This document shows, one piece after another, positions 1 through 8,338 of a stretch of DNA of 64,000 nt. Location: contig NZ_JAAZWE010000003.1 of assembly GCF_013185185.1 (NCBI RefSeq), positions 1 through 64,000 on the forward strand. The letters are read 5' to 3'. This stretch comes from Saccharibacillus endophyticus (GTDB lineage: Bacteria > Bacillota > Bacilli > Paenibacillales > Paenibacillaceae). How positions within the stretch are numbered: position 1 is the stretch's first letter; each line of letters opens with the position of its first letter. The position numbers and the translations under genes are program-made. Under the pieces are notes generated by a model. It had not been told where the DNA came from. It saw only the letters and a program-made list of their open reading frames with translations, and made no database searches.

Positions 1-121
1 TCAAGATGAGATTTCCCACTTAATTGGTAAGACCCCTTGAAGACGACGAGGTTGATAGGCTGGAGGTGGACGCGCAGCAATGTGTGGAGCTGACCAGTAC
101 TAATCGGTCGAGGGCTTATCC
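1..121 (+). rRNA. 23S ribosomal RNA, 3' end (partial)
   Basis: The first 121 bases carry the well known end of bacterial 23S rRNA, including the CTAATCGGTCGAGGGCTTA stretch just before the mature 3' end. The rest of the gene lies upstream of the window. A 5S rRNA gene would normally follow, but nothing resembling 5S is seen in the 210 bases before the first tRNA, so this rrn operon appears to run 23S directly into a tRNA array. The exact 3' end is approximate. Confidence 0.93.
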
Positions 122-334
122 AACGTTTTCGTGAAGAAAACAACTTCGAACAGACGCGAAGAGATCGTTTCGGATCCGGTTTTCAAGGTGCAAGCCTTGT
201 ACGATAGCTTAGTATTCTAAGCTGTTTAGCGAAATATTTGAATCTGAGCGACTTTTGGATTCCCCATCTTGAGGATATTTTATCCGAAAGAAGGAACCAA
301 GTCGGAGCGAAGAGGCAAATATAGAGCGTTTTGT

Positions 335-410
335 TCCCTGATAGCTCAGTTGGTAGAGCACTCGACTGTTAATCGAGTTGTCACAGGTTCGAGTCCTGTT
401 CGGGGAGCCA
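335..410 (+). tRNA. tRNA-Asn(GTT)
   Basis: A full cloverleaf is visible: acceptor TCCCTGA/TCGGGGA, T-arm GGTTCGAGTCC, anticodon GTT at 368-370, encoded CCA. It is first in the array, directly after the rRNA spacer, so it is probably co-transcribed with the rRNA. Confidence 0.97.
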
Positions 411-413
411 TAT

Positions 414-504
414 GGAGAGGTGTCCGAGTGGCCGAAGGAGCACGATTGGAAATCGTGTAGGCGTCTAAAGCGTCTCGAGGGTTCGAATCCCTCTCTCTCC
501 GCCA
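414..504 (+). tRNA. tRNA-Ser(GGA)
   Basis: A 91-nt class II tRNA with a long variable arm, acceptor GGAGAGG/TCTCTCC, anticodon GGA at 448-450 and encoded CCA. It begins 3 nt after tRNA-Asn. Confidence 0.97.
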
Positions 505-520
505 TCAAGATTTACAGTAA

Positions 521-592
521 GGCCCGTTGGTCAAGGGGTTAAGACACCTCCCTTTCACGGAGGTAACAGGGGTTCGAATCCCCTACGGGTCA
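521..592 (+). tRNA. tRNA-Glu(TTC)
   Basis: Cloverleaf with acceptor GGCCCGT/ACGGGTC and anticodon TTC at 554-556. The CCA end is not encoded and must be added after transcription. Confidence 0.96.
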
Positions 593-629
593 TTCTTCTT
601 CTAAAGAAGAAAAAAGCATGAAAAAACAT

Positions 630-658
630 TTGACATAAGCCTGCTAACCTGATATAAT
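630..658 (+). promoter_or_regulatory. SigA promoter inside the tRNA array
   Basis: A perfect TTGACA (630-635) and TATAAT (653-658) are separated by 17 nt. It lies between tRNA-Glu and tRNA-Val, so the 13 downstream tRNAs can be transcribed independently of the rRNA operon. Confidence 0.9.
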
Positions 659-676
659 AGTAAGCGTATGTGAAAT

Positions 677-752
677 GGAGGCTTAGCTCAGCTGGGAGAG
701 CATCTGCCTTACAAGCAGAGGGTCGGGGGTTCGATCCCCTCAGCCTCCACCA
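677..752 (+). tRNA. tRNA-Val(TAC)
   Basis: 76-nt cloverleaf, acceptor GGAGGCT/AGCCTCC, anticodon TAC at 710-712, encoded CCA. It is the first tRNA after the internal promoter. Confidence 0.97.
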
Positions 753-771
753 TATTGTTTTAACACTCTGA

Positions 772-845
<74 letters not shown>

Positions 846-864
846 TTGCTTCACCTTATGGCCT

Positions 865-940
865 GGAACCGTGGTGTAGGGGTTAACATGCCTGCCTGTC
901 ACGCAGGAGATCGCGGGTTCAAATCCCGTCGGTTCCGCCA
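865..940 (+). tRNA. tRNA-Asp(GTC)
   Basis: 76-nt cloverleaf, acceptor GGAACCG/CGGTTCC, anticodon GTC at 898-900, encoded CCA. Confidence 0.97.
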
Positions 941-992
941 TTTTCATTCTTCTGCAAGTGCTCTTGATTGGGGCTCTGAGGAAAAACTGCTA

Positions 993-1068
993 GGCTCGGT
1001 AGCTCAGTCGGTAGAGCAAAGGACTGAAAATCCTTGTGTCGGCGGTTCGATTCCGTCCCGAGCCACCA
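993..1068 (+). tRNA. tRNA-Phe(GAA)
   Basis: 76-nt cloverleaf, acceptor GGCTCGG/CCGAGCC, anticodon GAA at 1026-1028, encoded CCA. Confidence 0.97.
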
Positions 1069-1103
1069 TCAAAAACTTCATACTTTTCACAATCAATTAA
1101 TAA

Positions 1104-1179
<76 letters not shown>

Positions 1180-1191
1180 TTTTTTGACTGT

Positions 1192-1276
1192 GGAGGCTTA
1201 GCGAAGTGGCCAAACGCAGCAGACTGTAAATCTGTTCTCTCTGAGTTCGGTGGTTCGAATCCATCAGCCTCCACCA
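1192..1276 (+). tRNA. tRNA-Tyr(GTA)
   Basis: 85-nt class II tRNA with a long variable arm, acceptor GGAGGCT/AGCCTCC, anticodon GTA at 1226-1228, encoded CCA. Confidence 0.97.
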
Positions 1277-1281
1277 GTTAT

Positions 1282-1355
1282 AGGGGCATAGTTTAAAGGT
1301 AGAACAGCGGTCTCCAAAACCGTTAGTGTGGGTTCAATTCCTGCTGCCCCTGCCA
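1282..1355 (+). tRNA. tRNA-Trp(CCA)
   Basis: 74-nt cloverleaf, acceptor AGGGGCA/TGCCCCT, anticodon CCA at 1314-1316, encoded CCA end. Its charging enzyme, trpS, lies at 54638 under T-box control. Confidence 0.97.
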
Positions 1356-1395
1356 TAGAAATTCATAATTAACCCAAAGATTCATCTTGCAACAT

Positions 1396-1469
1396 GGCGG
1401 TCGTGGCGAAGGGGTTAACGCATCGGACTGTGACTCCGACATTCGCGGGTTCAATTCCCGTCGATCGCC
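1396..1469 (+). tRNA. tRNA-His(GTG)
   Basis: Cloverleaf with the extra G(-1) typical of tRNA-His at 1396, facing a C73. Anticodon GTG at 1430-1432. CCA is not encoded. Confidence 0.95.
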
Positions 1470-1479
1470 CTTTATTTTT

Positions 1480-1554
1480 TGGGGGTTAGCCAAGCGGTAA
1501 GGCAACGGACTTTGACTCCGTCACGCATAGGTTCAAATCCTATACCCCCAGCCA
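1480..1554 (+). tRNA. tRNA-Gln(TTG)
   Basis: 75-nt cloverleaf, acceptor TGGGGGT/ACCCCCA, anticodon TTG at 1512-1514, encoded CCA. Confidence 0.97.
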
Positions 1555-1573
1555 TATAACTTCAAAGTTTTAA

Positions 1574-1648
1574 GCGGACGTGGCTCAGCGGTAGAGCATC
1601 GCCTTGCCAAGGCGAGGGTCGCGGGTTCGATTCCCGTCGTCCGCTCCA
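1574..1648 (+). tRNA. tRNA-Gly(GCC)
   Basis: 75-nt cloverleaf, acceptor GCGGACG/CGTCCGC, anticodon GCC at 1606-1608, encoded CCA. Confidence 0.97.
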
Positions 1649-1658
1649 TTTTTATTTC

Positions 1659-1732
1659 GGCGCCATAGCCAAGTGGTAAGGCACAGCTCTGCAAAAGCTC
1701 TACCCCCAGTTCGAATCTGGGTGGCGCCTCCA
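1659..1732 (+). tRNA. tRNA-Cys(GCA)
   Basis: 74-nt cloverleaf, acceptor GGCGCCA/TGGCGCC, anticodon GCA at 1691-1693, encoded CCA. Confidence 0.96.
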
Positions 1733-1762
1733 GTTTATTTTCTTGCTTCATTGAAATACTTT

Positions 1763-1839
1763 GCGCCCTTAGCTCAGCTGGATAGAGCGTTTGACTACGA
1801 ATCAAAAGGCCAGGAGTTCGAATCTCTTAGGGCGCGCCA
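1763..1839 (+). tRNA. tRNA-Arg(ACG)
   Basis: 77-nt cloverleaf, acceptor GCGCCCT/AGGGCGC, anticodon ACG at 1797-1799 (A34 is normally deaminated to inosine), encoded CCA. Confidence 0.97.
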
Positions 1840-1855
1840 TATTTACTTTGGATGT

Positions 1856-1936
1856 GCCGGTGTGGCGGAATGGCAGACGCGCTCGACTCAAAATCGAGTG
1901 GGGAGACCCGTGAAGGTTCGAGTCCTTTCACCGGTA
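1856..1936 (+). tRNA. tRNA-Leu(CAA)
   Basis: 81-nt class II tRNA with acceptor GCCGGTG/CACCGGT and anticodon CAA at 1889-1891. CCA is not encoded. It is the last tRNA before the array terminator. Confidence 0.96.
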
Positions 1937-1946
1937 TAAGAGAAAG

Positions 1947-1993
1947 CGGCTTTGCAAGATTACTTTAACAGTGATCTTGCAAAGCCGTTTTTG
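1947..1993 (+). terminator. Rho-independent terminator of the tRNA array
   Basis: A continuous 18-bp stem (1947-1964 with 1970-1987; CGGCTTTGCAAGAT and its complement) has a short loop and is followed by GTTTTTG. It closes the rRNA/tRNA operon. Confidence 0.95.
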
Positions 1994-2048
1994 TTTATGC
2001 AAAAATAAGCGAATGATACGAAGACAATGAACGGAAGGTGGATTCGGA

Positions 2049-2708
2049 ATGTTAAGCGGTACGAACAGGCTGCCGGGCGAAAACGGGAAAGACTATGCTT
2101 ATCGAGTAATCAGGCAAAATATTATGAATTTGACGCTGGAGCCGGGAAAAGCAATCAGCGAGATTGATCTGGCCGAGGCGCTTCAGCTTTCCCGCACGCC
2201 GGTGCGCGAAGTCATGTCCAGGCTTAAAGAAGAATATTTGGTTGACGTGATTCCGCAGGTCGGTACCTATATATCTAAGATTGTTCCTCAATTGATTGAC
2301 GAAGCTGTGTTTATGCGCTTTTCTTTGGAAAAAGAAGTGCTGCTGCTGGCCTGCAAGCAGTTCTCGCAAGAAGATTTACTGGCTCTTCGACATAATGTGG
2401 AGAAGCAGGAAAGCCTGCAACAGCGTCAGGGTGCAGCTTCGCAGTTTCACGAACTGGATAACGAATTTCACGCGCTGCTATTCCGAGGATGCGGCAAAGA
2501 GCATGTCTGGGATTCGATCACTCGTTTAAGCACGCATTACAATCGCATGAGACTGATGTTTGAAATCGAACACGACTTTACCCGGGCTGTAGAGCAGCAT
2601 CGAAGCCTGATCGAGCTTATAGCCGAGCAGAGAGTGGACGACATCGAATCAGCGGTATATCGTCATATCATCGAACCTATGAGCCGCTGGACAGAGCTAC
2701 AGGTCTAA
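2049..2708 (+). CDS. GntR-family transcriptional regulator (FadR/FCD type)
   Basis: The 219-residue protein has an N-terminal winged helix-turn-helix (about residues 17-78, with the typical LSRTPVREVMSRL recognition segment) and an all-helical C-terminal FCD-type ligand domain (about 85-215). Proteins of this class usually sense sugar acids or other carboxylates and repress catabolic genes. A good ribosome binding site, GGAAGGTGG, stands 9 nt before the ATG. The gene is 2.4 kb upstream of uxuA, whose promoter carries a GntR-like palindrome, so a role in hexuronate control is possible. That link is inference only. Confidence 0.85.
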   Translation: MLSGTNRLPGENGKDYAYRVIRQNIMNLTLEPGKAISEIDLAEALQLSRTPVREVMSRLKEEYLVDVIPQVGTYISKIVPQLIDEAVFMRFSLEKEVLLLACKQFSQEDLLALRHNVEKQESLQQRQGAASQFHELDNEFHALLFRGCGKEHVWDSITRLSTHYNRMRLMFEIEHDFTRAVEQHRSLIELIAEQRVDDIESAVYRHIIEPMSRWTELQV

Positions 2709-2733
2709 TCAGTTTTCATTTCGGTTTTCGAGG

Positions 2734-3180
2734 GTGGTTTTTATTAAAATTTCGATTGAAGTTATCGGTCCGGAACAAGAAGAAGAGATTTTGATCCGTT
2801 GCCATGCGGTGGACGACGAGACCCACGAGCTGGTCAGCCAATTGAAAGCCCGGGAGCTCATCGTATTGGGTTATCGCGAAGACCGGATCAGCCGAATTAA
2901 ATTAAGCGATCTTTACTATTTCGAAGCGGTCGACGGAAAAGTATTCGCATACGGTGAAAATAGCGTGCATGAGGTCAAACAAAAGCTGTACGAGCTGGAG
3001 GAGCTTTGCAAAGGTAACCCTTATTTTCGCGCTTCAAAGTCTACCCTTTTAAATATCGCCAAGATTGTTAGCGTGCATCCTTCGATCAGCGGTCGTTTTC
3101 AGGCCTTGTTGGAGAACGGAGAAAAGGTGGTCATATCGAGACAGTATGTACCCGTGCTTAAACAAAGGCTCGGGTTATGA
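2734..3180 (+). CDS. LytTR-domain DNA-binding regulator
   Basis: A protein of about 145 residues whose C-terminal half is a LytTR DNA-binding domain (KARELIVLGYREDRISRIKL, then LYYFEAVDGKVFAYGE and NPYFRASKSTLLNIAKI). It has no receiver domain. Stand-alone LytTR proteins of this form commonly sit next to a DUF3021 membrane protein, which is the next gene here (overlapping by TGA/ATG context) and may act as its membrane anti-activator. The first GTG (2734) lies inside the only ribosome binding site, GAGGGTGG, so the true start may be the ATT at 2743, giving the N-terminus MKISIEVI. Confidence 0.85.
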   Translation: MVFIKISIEVIGPEQEEEILIRCHAVDDETHELVSQLKARELIVLGYREDRISRIKLSDLYYFEAVDGKVFAYGENSVHEVKQKLYELEELCKGNPYFRASKSTLLNIAKIVSVHPSISGRFQALLENGEKVVISRQYVPVLKQRLGL

Positions 3181-3194
3181 AAAGGAGGACGTCC

Positions 3195-3623
3195 ATGAAA
3201 GTTTCCGAGCTGACGAAAGAAATTCTGAGAAGTTTTTTAATCATCTTTGCCTCGATCATGATCATCATCACCGTGCTGCGGCAAATTTACGTACCCGATG
3301 CAAGCTTTGAATTACAGGCAATCTTTACGATTATGGCTTTTTCTTTTGTAGGGGCTTTGACCGGGATTATTTTATATACGCCTCATGCCGCGAGTGAAAG
3401 AAAAATGCGGATCCGGGTCATCGTCCATTTTTTCGTGCTTGAAGTGCTTCTGGTTTCTTTGGCACTTCTGCTTAATTTGGTTCAAAGCATGTTCGCGATC
3501 TTGTTGCTGGTTGTACAGATCGCGGTTGTATACCTCATCGTTCGTTTGTTATCTTATCGGAATGACCAAAAGGAAGCTCAACAGATCAACGACAGACTCC
3601 GAATGTTTAAAAATAAGCCATGA
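3195..3623 (+). CDS. DUF3021 family membrane protein
   Basis: A 142-residue protein with four predicted membrane segments (about residues 11-29, 41-60, 75-94 and 97-120) and a charged C-terminal tail. The ATG at 3195 was chosen because GGAGGA stands 5 nt before it; an upstream ATG at 3177 overlaps the stop of the LytTR gene and has no such site. DUF3021 proteins pair with LytTR regulators across Firmicutes and are thought to control them from the membrane. Function here is inferred from that pairing. Confidence 0.8.
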   Translation: MKVSELTKEILRSFLIIFASIMIIITVLRQIYVPDASFELQAIFTIMAFSFVGALTGIILYTPHAASERKMRIRVIVHFFVLEVLLVSLALLLNLVQSMFAILLLVVQIAVVYLIVRLLSYRNDQKEAQQINDRLRMFKNKP

Positions 3624-3761
3624 CATAGAGTGAAGCAGAGCTTTCGGATGATTTTTTGCAACTTATCGTCTCTCAGCTACAGCTTATTGCTTATCCGTAT
3701 ACATCGCTTCCGCCGTTTTTTATGATGAATGCATAAAAAGCCGGAGGAGCTGGGAAGTCTT

Positions 3762-5072
3762 ATGGAATTATTCATACTTGGAGTTGCACTAACGATCGAG
3801 CTGACCCTTGCCGTGTATGCCCTGATCACTCGAAATAACCGCAGCAGGATCAAAAGTTGGACAAGAATTTCCATGTTTTTAGGATTTGCTGTGCTGGTCG
3901 TAAGCAAGGTGATCGTGTGGCATGCCGCTTGGGGATTGTTTGCAGGCTTGCTGTTGATCTTGGCTGTAAAAGAAATCGTCATTCTGCTGCGTAAACGTAT
4001 ATCCGCTTACCCTCGCAACGTTTTTTCTGCACTGCTAAAATCCGTTCTATTAGCCTTTGCCGTGTTTGTTACGCTTATTCCTGTTTTGCTTTTTCCGCAG
4101 CACAGATCGCCTCAAGCGACCGGACCTTATCCCGTGAACACGGCTACCTATACGTACATCGACCTCGATCGTACCGAAGAATTCGCGGATGAAGAAAAGC
4201 AGCGGTCGGTTAACGTGGAATTCTGGTATCCCGAGCTTGCGAACGCGAACGATACATATCCGTTATTGGTTTTCTCGCACGGAGCCTTCGGTATTAAAAC
4301 AAGCAATGATTCGACTTTCACCGAGCTCGCAAGTCACGGTTATGTGGTAGTTTCGATCGATCATCCCTACCACTCGTTTTATACCGTTTCCGATAGCGGA
4401 GAAGTCGTGACGATCAACCCGCAATATATGCGAGAAGTTAATGAAGCTAATCGAGAAGGCGCGTATTCGCTCGAAGAATTTTTCGAACTTACGCAAAAAT
4501 GGATCAAATTACGAACCGACGATATGAATTTCGTGATCGATACGGTTTTGGAACAGGCCGAGCAAAAATCAGATCCGATCTACGGACGTATCGATACGCA
4601 AAAAATAGGGGTGTTCGGTCATTCCATGGGCGGTGCGGCAAGCGTAGGGTTAAGTCGCGAACGTTACGATATCGGTGCTGCGGTCAATATAGACGCTCCG
4701 TTTTTCAGCGAGATCCGATATGATCCGGCTGCCGATGATCTAGTCGCTAAGTCCGAACCTTATACGATTCCTCTTCTAAACGTGTATTCGGATGATGTGT
4801 GGGTACAGCTTGACAACAGTTCGGCGTATGTCGCGAATCGGATTTCGAATCCTGCTTTCGCAGATGCGTATACCGTTCATTTTGAAGGAGCCAAGCATTT
4901 AAGTCTGACCGATCTGCCGTTGTATTCGCCTTTCCTCGCTAATATGCTGCAGGGCGGCCGGGCGGATATCGATAAATATACAGTGATCGAGACTCAAAAT
5001 GAATTGATCCTTCAGTTTTTCGATTACGCATTAAAACAACAAGGACCATTCGATCCTCGAAAGACTTATTGA
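3762..5072 (+). CDS. membrane-anchored alpha/beta hydrolase (PAF-acetylhydrolase-like)
   Basis: The 436-residue protein starts with three hydrophobic segments (about residues 1-22, 36-75 and 90-115), followed by an alpha/beta hydrolase domain. That domain has an oxyanion region LLVFSHGAFG, the nucleophile elbow GHSMGG, and a late histidine in the segment GAKHLSLTD. This layout resembles dienelactone hydrolase or platelet-activating-factor acetylhydrolase relatives found in Paenibacillus. The substrate is unknown. The ATG at 3762 begins a clean hydrophobic N-terminus; an in-frame ATG at 3729 is an alternative. A related but separate hydrolase is encoded at 24942. Confidence 0.78.
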   Translation: MELFILGVALTIELTLAVYALITRNNRSRIKSWTRISMFLGFAVLVVSKVIVWHAAWGLFAGLLLILAVKEIVILLRKRISAYPRNVFSALLKSVLLAFAVFVTLIPVLLFPQHRSPQATGPYPVNTATYTYIDLDRTEEFADEEKQRSVNVEFWYPELANANDTYPLLVFSHGAFGIKTSNDSTFTELASHGYVVVSIDHPYHSFYTVSDSGEVVTINPQYMREVNEANREGAYSLEEFFELTQKWIKLRTDDMNFVIDTVLEQAEQKSDPIYGRIDTQKIGVFGHSMGGAASVGLSRERYDIGAAVNIDAPFFSEIRYDPAADDLVAKSEPYTIPLLNVYSDDVWVQLDNSSAYVANRISNPAFADAYTVHFEGAKHLSLTDLPLYSPFLANMLQGGRADIDKYTVIETQNELILQFFDYALKQQGPFDPRKTY

Positions 5073-5083
5073 ACATGCAAATC

Positions 5084-5112
5084 TTGCATCGTTCATACTG
5101 GCATGCTAGTAT
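5084..5112 (+). promoter_or_regulatory. promoter of uxuAB
   Basis: TTGCAT (5084-5089) and TAGTAT (5107-5112) are separated by 17 nt and lie 36 nt before the uxuA ATG. The -10 box lies within the palindrome at 5091-5124, as expected of a repressed promoter. Confidence 0.7.
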
Positions 5113-5124
5113 GCCAGTATGAAC
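5091..5124 (+). promoter_or_regulatory. palindromic operator over the uxuAB promoter
   Basis: A 34-bp near-perfect inverted repeat (GTTCATACTGGCAT ... ATGCCAGTATGAAC, two mismatches at the centre) covers the spacer and -10 region. It contains overlapping ATACTGGCAT/CTAGTAT half-sites like those bound by FCD-type GntR repressors. A smaller repeat, ATGCAA-atc-TTGCAT, sits just upstream at 5075-5089. The binding protein is not known; the GntR gene at 2049 is a candidate. Confidence 0.75.
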
Positions 5125-5148
5125 ATTAAAACAAAGGAGTGAGGCCGA

Positions 5149-6210
5149 ATGGAAATGACGTTTCGTTGGTACGGCGAAGACGATCCGGTCAAGCTGGAGT
5201 ATATCGCGCAGATTCCGGGCATGAAAGGGATTGTCAGTGCCATTTACGACGTGTCTGTCGGAGAGGTTTGGCCGCTGGACAAGATTCAGGCTTTGAAGGA
5301 ACGAGTAGAAGGCGTAGGGCTTAAGCTGTCCGTGATTGAGAGCGTTCCCGTGCATGAGGATATCAAACTGGGTCTGCCGACGCGCGATCGGTATATCGAG
5401 AACTATGCGCAGACGCTGAGCAACCTGGGGCAGGCCGGGATTCCGGTGGTTTGCTATAATTTCATGCCGGTATTCGACTGGACGCGCTCCGATCTGGAAT
5501 TCGAGCTGCCGGACGGTTCGACCACGCTGATCTACGAAGAAGAGATTATCCGCCGGATGGACCCGAAGCTCGGCGAGTTGGCTTTGCCCGGCTGGGATAC
5601 GTCTTACGGGGAAGGCGGACTGGGTCATATCCTGGAGCAGTATGAGCAGGTCGGCGAAGAGCAGCTGTGGGAGCATCTGGCTTACTTTATCCAACGCGTT
5701 ATTCCGGCCGCGGCCGAGAGCGGGATCAAAATGGCGATTCATCCGGATGATCCGCCTTGGCCGATCTTCGGTCTGCCGCGCATCATCACCAACAAAGAAA
5801 ATTTGGAACGCTTCCTGAACCTGAACGACTCGCCGTATCACGGATTGACGTTATGCTCGGGCTCGCTCGGCTGCGATCCTAACAATGATTTTGTCGATAT
5901 GGTCCGATACTTCGGCGGAGTGCGGGATCGGGTGCATTTTGCTCATCTGCGCAACGTGAAGATTACCGGGGAAAAGTCGTTCCGCGAATCGGGGCATCTG
6001 TCGGAATGGGGTTCGCTGGACTTTTACGAGATCGTCAAAGCCTATACCGATTACGGCTTCGACGGCCCGTTCCGTTCCGACCACGGGCGCATGATCTGGG
6101 GCGAAACCGGTCGTGCGGGGTATGGATTGTACGACAGGGCGTTGGGCGCGGTGTATATCAACGGACTTGCGGAAGCAACGAAAAAAGCCAAAGCGTCCGC
6201 GGATTTTTGA
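5149..6210 (+). CDS. uxuA: mannonate dehydratase
   Basis: The 353-residue protein is a full-length UxuA, which converts D-mannonate to 2-keto-3-deoxygluconate in hexuronate breakdown. It begins [19 protein letters not shown] and keeps the family segments [19 protein letters not shown] and [11 protein letters not shown], which carry metal and active-site residues of this TIM-barrel enzyme. The site GGAGTGAGG precedes the ATG. The SDR gene uxuB follows after 21 nt, so the two form an operon behind a palindromic operator. Confidence 0.96.
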   Translation: MEMTFRWYGEDDPVKLEYIAQIPGMKGIVSAIYDVSVGEVWPLDKIQALKERVEGVGLKLSVIESVPVHEDIKLGLPTRDRYIENYAQTLSNLGQAGIPVVCYNFMPVFDWTRSDLEFELPDGSTTLIYEEEIIRRMDPKLGELALPGWDTSYGEGGLGHILEQYEQVGEEQLWEHLAYFIQRVIPAAAESGIKMAIHPDDPPWPIFGLPRIITNKENLERFLNLNDSPYHGLTLCSGSLGCDPNNDFVDMVRYFGGVRDRVHFAHLRNVKITGEKSFRESGHLSEWGSLDFYEIVKAYTDYGFDGPFRSDHGRMIWGETGRAGYGLYDRALGAVYINGLAEATKKAKASADF

Positions 6211-6231
6211 TAGGACAAAGGAGGAGGAAGG

Positions 6232-7095
6232 ATGGCAAAGCTGCCGTTTAACATCGATTTGAACGGAAAAGTAGCGGTCGTCACCGGAGGAACGGGCGTG
6301 CTGTGTTCGGGCTTCGCGGATGCGTTGGCGGAGTGCGGAGCATCCGTGGCCGTGTTGAGCCGTAACCAAGGCGAAGCGGAGGCCAAGGCAGCGGAAGTCA
6401 TTGCGCGCGGGGGAAAGGCCATCGGCGTGGCAGCGGACGTTCTGGACAAAGCGGCGCTGAAACAGGCACACGAGCGTATACGGAGCGAGCTGGGTCCTTG
6501 CGATATTTTGATCAACGGAGCCGGCGGCAACCATCCGCAGGCGACGACGACCGGGGAGTACTGGATGCCTTCGGAGTCTGAGGATAAAAGCGGCGGCGCC
6601 GAGCGAAGCTTTTTCGATCTGGACACGGAAGGATTAAAGTTCGTCATGGACGTGAATTTCCTCGGTACGCTGCTGCCTTGTCAGGAGTTTGCTGCCGATA
6701 TGGTCGGACGCGAGGGTTCGACGATCGTCAATATTTCTTCGATGAACGCGTACACGCCTCTGACCAAGATTCCGGCATACAGCGGTGCCAAAGCGGCGGT
6801 CAGCAACTTCACCCAGTGGTTGGCCGTCTATTTTTCCAAAGCGGGCATACGGGTCAACGCGATCGCGCCCGGCTTTTTCCTGACTGCGCAAAACGAGAAG
6901 CTGCTCAAAAACGAAGACGGTACCCTGACGGAGCGTTCGGCGAAAATTCTGAACAGCACGCCTATGGGGCGTTTCGGCGAAGCCCGCGAGCTGGTCGGGA
7001 CGCTGCTGTACCTGGTGAGCGAGGAAGCGTCTGGATTCGTGAACGGCGTGGTCATCCCGGTAGACGGAGCTTTTTCCGCGTATTCGGGGGTATAA
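6232..7095 (+). CDS. uxuB: D-mannonate oxidoreductase, SDR type (YjmF-like)
   Basis: A 287-residue short-chain dehydrogenase with the cofactor motif TGGTGVLCSG (residues 19-28), the NGAGG segment, and the catalytic Ser/YSGAKAA (Tyr-x3-Lys) motif. It is closest in build to Bacillus YjmF/UxuB, which reduces fructuronate to mannonate, one step before UxuA. The product order with uxuA supports that assignment over a general gluconate 5-dehydrogenase. The site AAGGAGGAGG precedes the ATG. A GC-rich hairpin follows the stop. Confidence 0.9.
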   Translation: MAKLPFNIDLNGKVAVVTGGTGVLCSGFADALAECGASVAVLSRNQGEAEAKAAEVIARGGKAIGVAADVLDKAALKQAHERIRSELGPCDILINGAGGNHPQATTTGEYWMPSESEDKSGGAERSFFDLDTEGLKFVMDVNFLGTLLPCQEFAADMVGREGSTIVNISSMNAYTPLTKIPAYSGAKAAVSNFTQWLAVYFSKAGIRVNAIAPGFFLTAQNEKLLKNEDGTLTERSAKILNSTPMGRFGEARELVGTLLYLVSEEASGFVNGVVIPVDGAFSAYSGV

Positions 7096-7130
7096 ACGAC
7101 CAAGACAAGAATGAGACAGAAGCAGCAAAG

Positions 7131-7162
7131 GAACCCGCGACCGTTATCGGTATCGCGGGTTC
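7131..7162 (+). terminator. stem-loop after uxuB
   Basis: A perfect 10-bp stem (GAACCCGCGA / TCGCGGGTTC) with a smaller CCG/CGG helix inside. The T-run after it is weak (TTCTTGG), so it may act as a terminator or as a 3' stabiliser between the convergent uxuB and AraC genes. Confidence 0.6.
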
Positions 7163-7252
7163 TTGGCGTGACGACAAACAGTGCCGGGGAAGGCGCGCGA
7201 ACGAATTCTACTCGCATCTTTAGCGTTGACCAGGTACTCGCTGACTGCTGCT

Positions 7253-8155
7253 CTATCTCGTACTATTGCGATAAGCGCTGGGAGAGACTCCGGTCGCTTT
7301 TTTGAAGGTGCGGGAAAAGTGGGCGGCGTCCATGCCGACGCGTTCCGCGATCGAAGAAATTCCGGTATCGGTCGACGTCAGCAGTCTGCGAGCCAGCTGT
7401 ATTCGTTTTTGCTGGACGTAATTCATCGGGGTGATGCCCATTTGTTTTTTAAAATAAGGAATAAAATAATTCGGATGCAGGTGGACCAGTTCGGCCAGCG
7501 TTTCGATCTCCAGCGTTTCGGCAAGCCGTTCGTCGACGTAGTGCAGCACGCGTGCCAGCTTTTCCCGTTCGCTGCCCTGCATGAATCGGTCCATGAAACC
7601 GGTATGTTCCCCTTTTTCCAGACAGTAGGCCAGAAGTTGAAGCAGGCAGGCTTTGACGCGCAGAGCGGCAAAAGGGCCGGGACGTTCGGATTGTTCGATC
7701 ATTTCAACAAATAAGGCTTCGATCTTTGCGGGTTCGGTCACGTCCGTGATCTGGAAGGCAGAGCCTGCTTGAAAAAGCGGCCAATCGCCGATGCGGGCGT
7801 CGAAGTGGCAGAAATAGCGGGAATACGGATGCTCGGGCGGAGTAAAGCGCGTTTGGACGGCTCCTGCCGGCATAATGAACAACTGACCGGCATGCGGTTC
7901 GTAACGAACGCCGTCCAGCGTCACCGCGCCTTCGCCTTCCGTTACGTAATACAGGCGGTTGAACGACGGCTTTTCCTCGGGCGCGTTCCAACCGTAATAC
8001 CCGGCGCGATAAAAAGCATGGGAAACGTGGACGGTCAGGTTTTCCATCAGACGGTCGGCCGTGTCGATATGAAAAGAAGACGGAGCCTGGCGCGGAGAAG
8101 CCGGCTTCGAATCGGGCATGTCGGAACGATGAACGTTCGCACGTTTTTTTTGCAT
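7253..8155 (-). CDS. AraC-family transcriptional regulator
   Basis: A 300-residue regulator with an N-terminal cupin-like sensor domain (about residues 40-165, including NRLYYVTEGEGAVTLDG) and a C-terminal pair of helix-turn-helix motifs (about 200-298, ending in GMDAAHFSRTFKKATGVSPSAYR). The start was placed at the ATG at 8155, which gives MQKKRANVH and follows GCGAGGGT. The reading frame continues upstream without a better start. It is divergent from the oxidoreductase operon at 8339, which it probably controls, with the shared region 8156-8338 holding both promoters. Confidence 0.87.
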   Translation of the reverse strand: MQKKRANVHRSDMPDSKPASPRQAPSSFHIDTADRLMENLTVHVSHAFYRAGYYGWNAPEEKPSFNRLYYVTEGEGAVTLDGVRYEPHAGQLFIMPAGAVQTRFTPPEHPYSRYFCHFDARIGDWPLFQAGSAFQITDVTEPAKIEALFVEMIEQSERPGPFAALRVKACLLQLLAYCLEKGEHTGFMDRFMQGSEREKLARVLHYVDERLAETLEIETLAELVHLHPNYFIPYFKKQMGITPMNYVQQKRIQLARRLLTSTDTGISSIAERVGMDAAHFSRTFKKATGVSPSAYRNSTR

Positions 8156-8338
8156 GTTTGACCCTCGCTTTTCGTAAACGTTCTTTATTCGCAGTATACA
8201 CCTATTTGGCGAAAACACCTTAGTTTTAGACAAAAAGTTCTTAATCCTATTCATGTCTTTCGGCAGGGAGGTGAGGTATTCTCTACATGTATGAAGCCCG
8301 GGCGCGTTATCGAAGCCCGCAAGCGACGGAGGGATACA

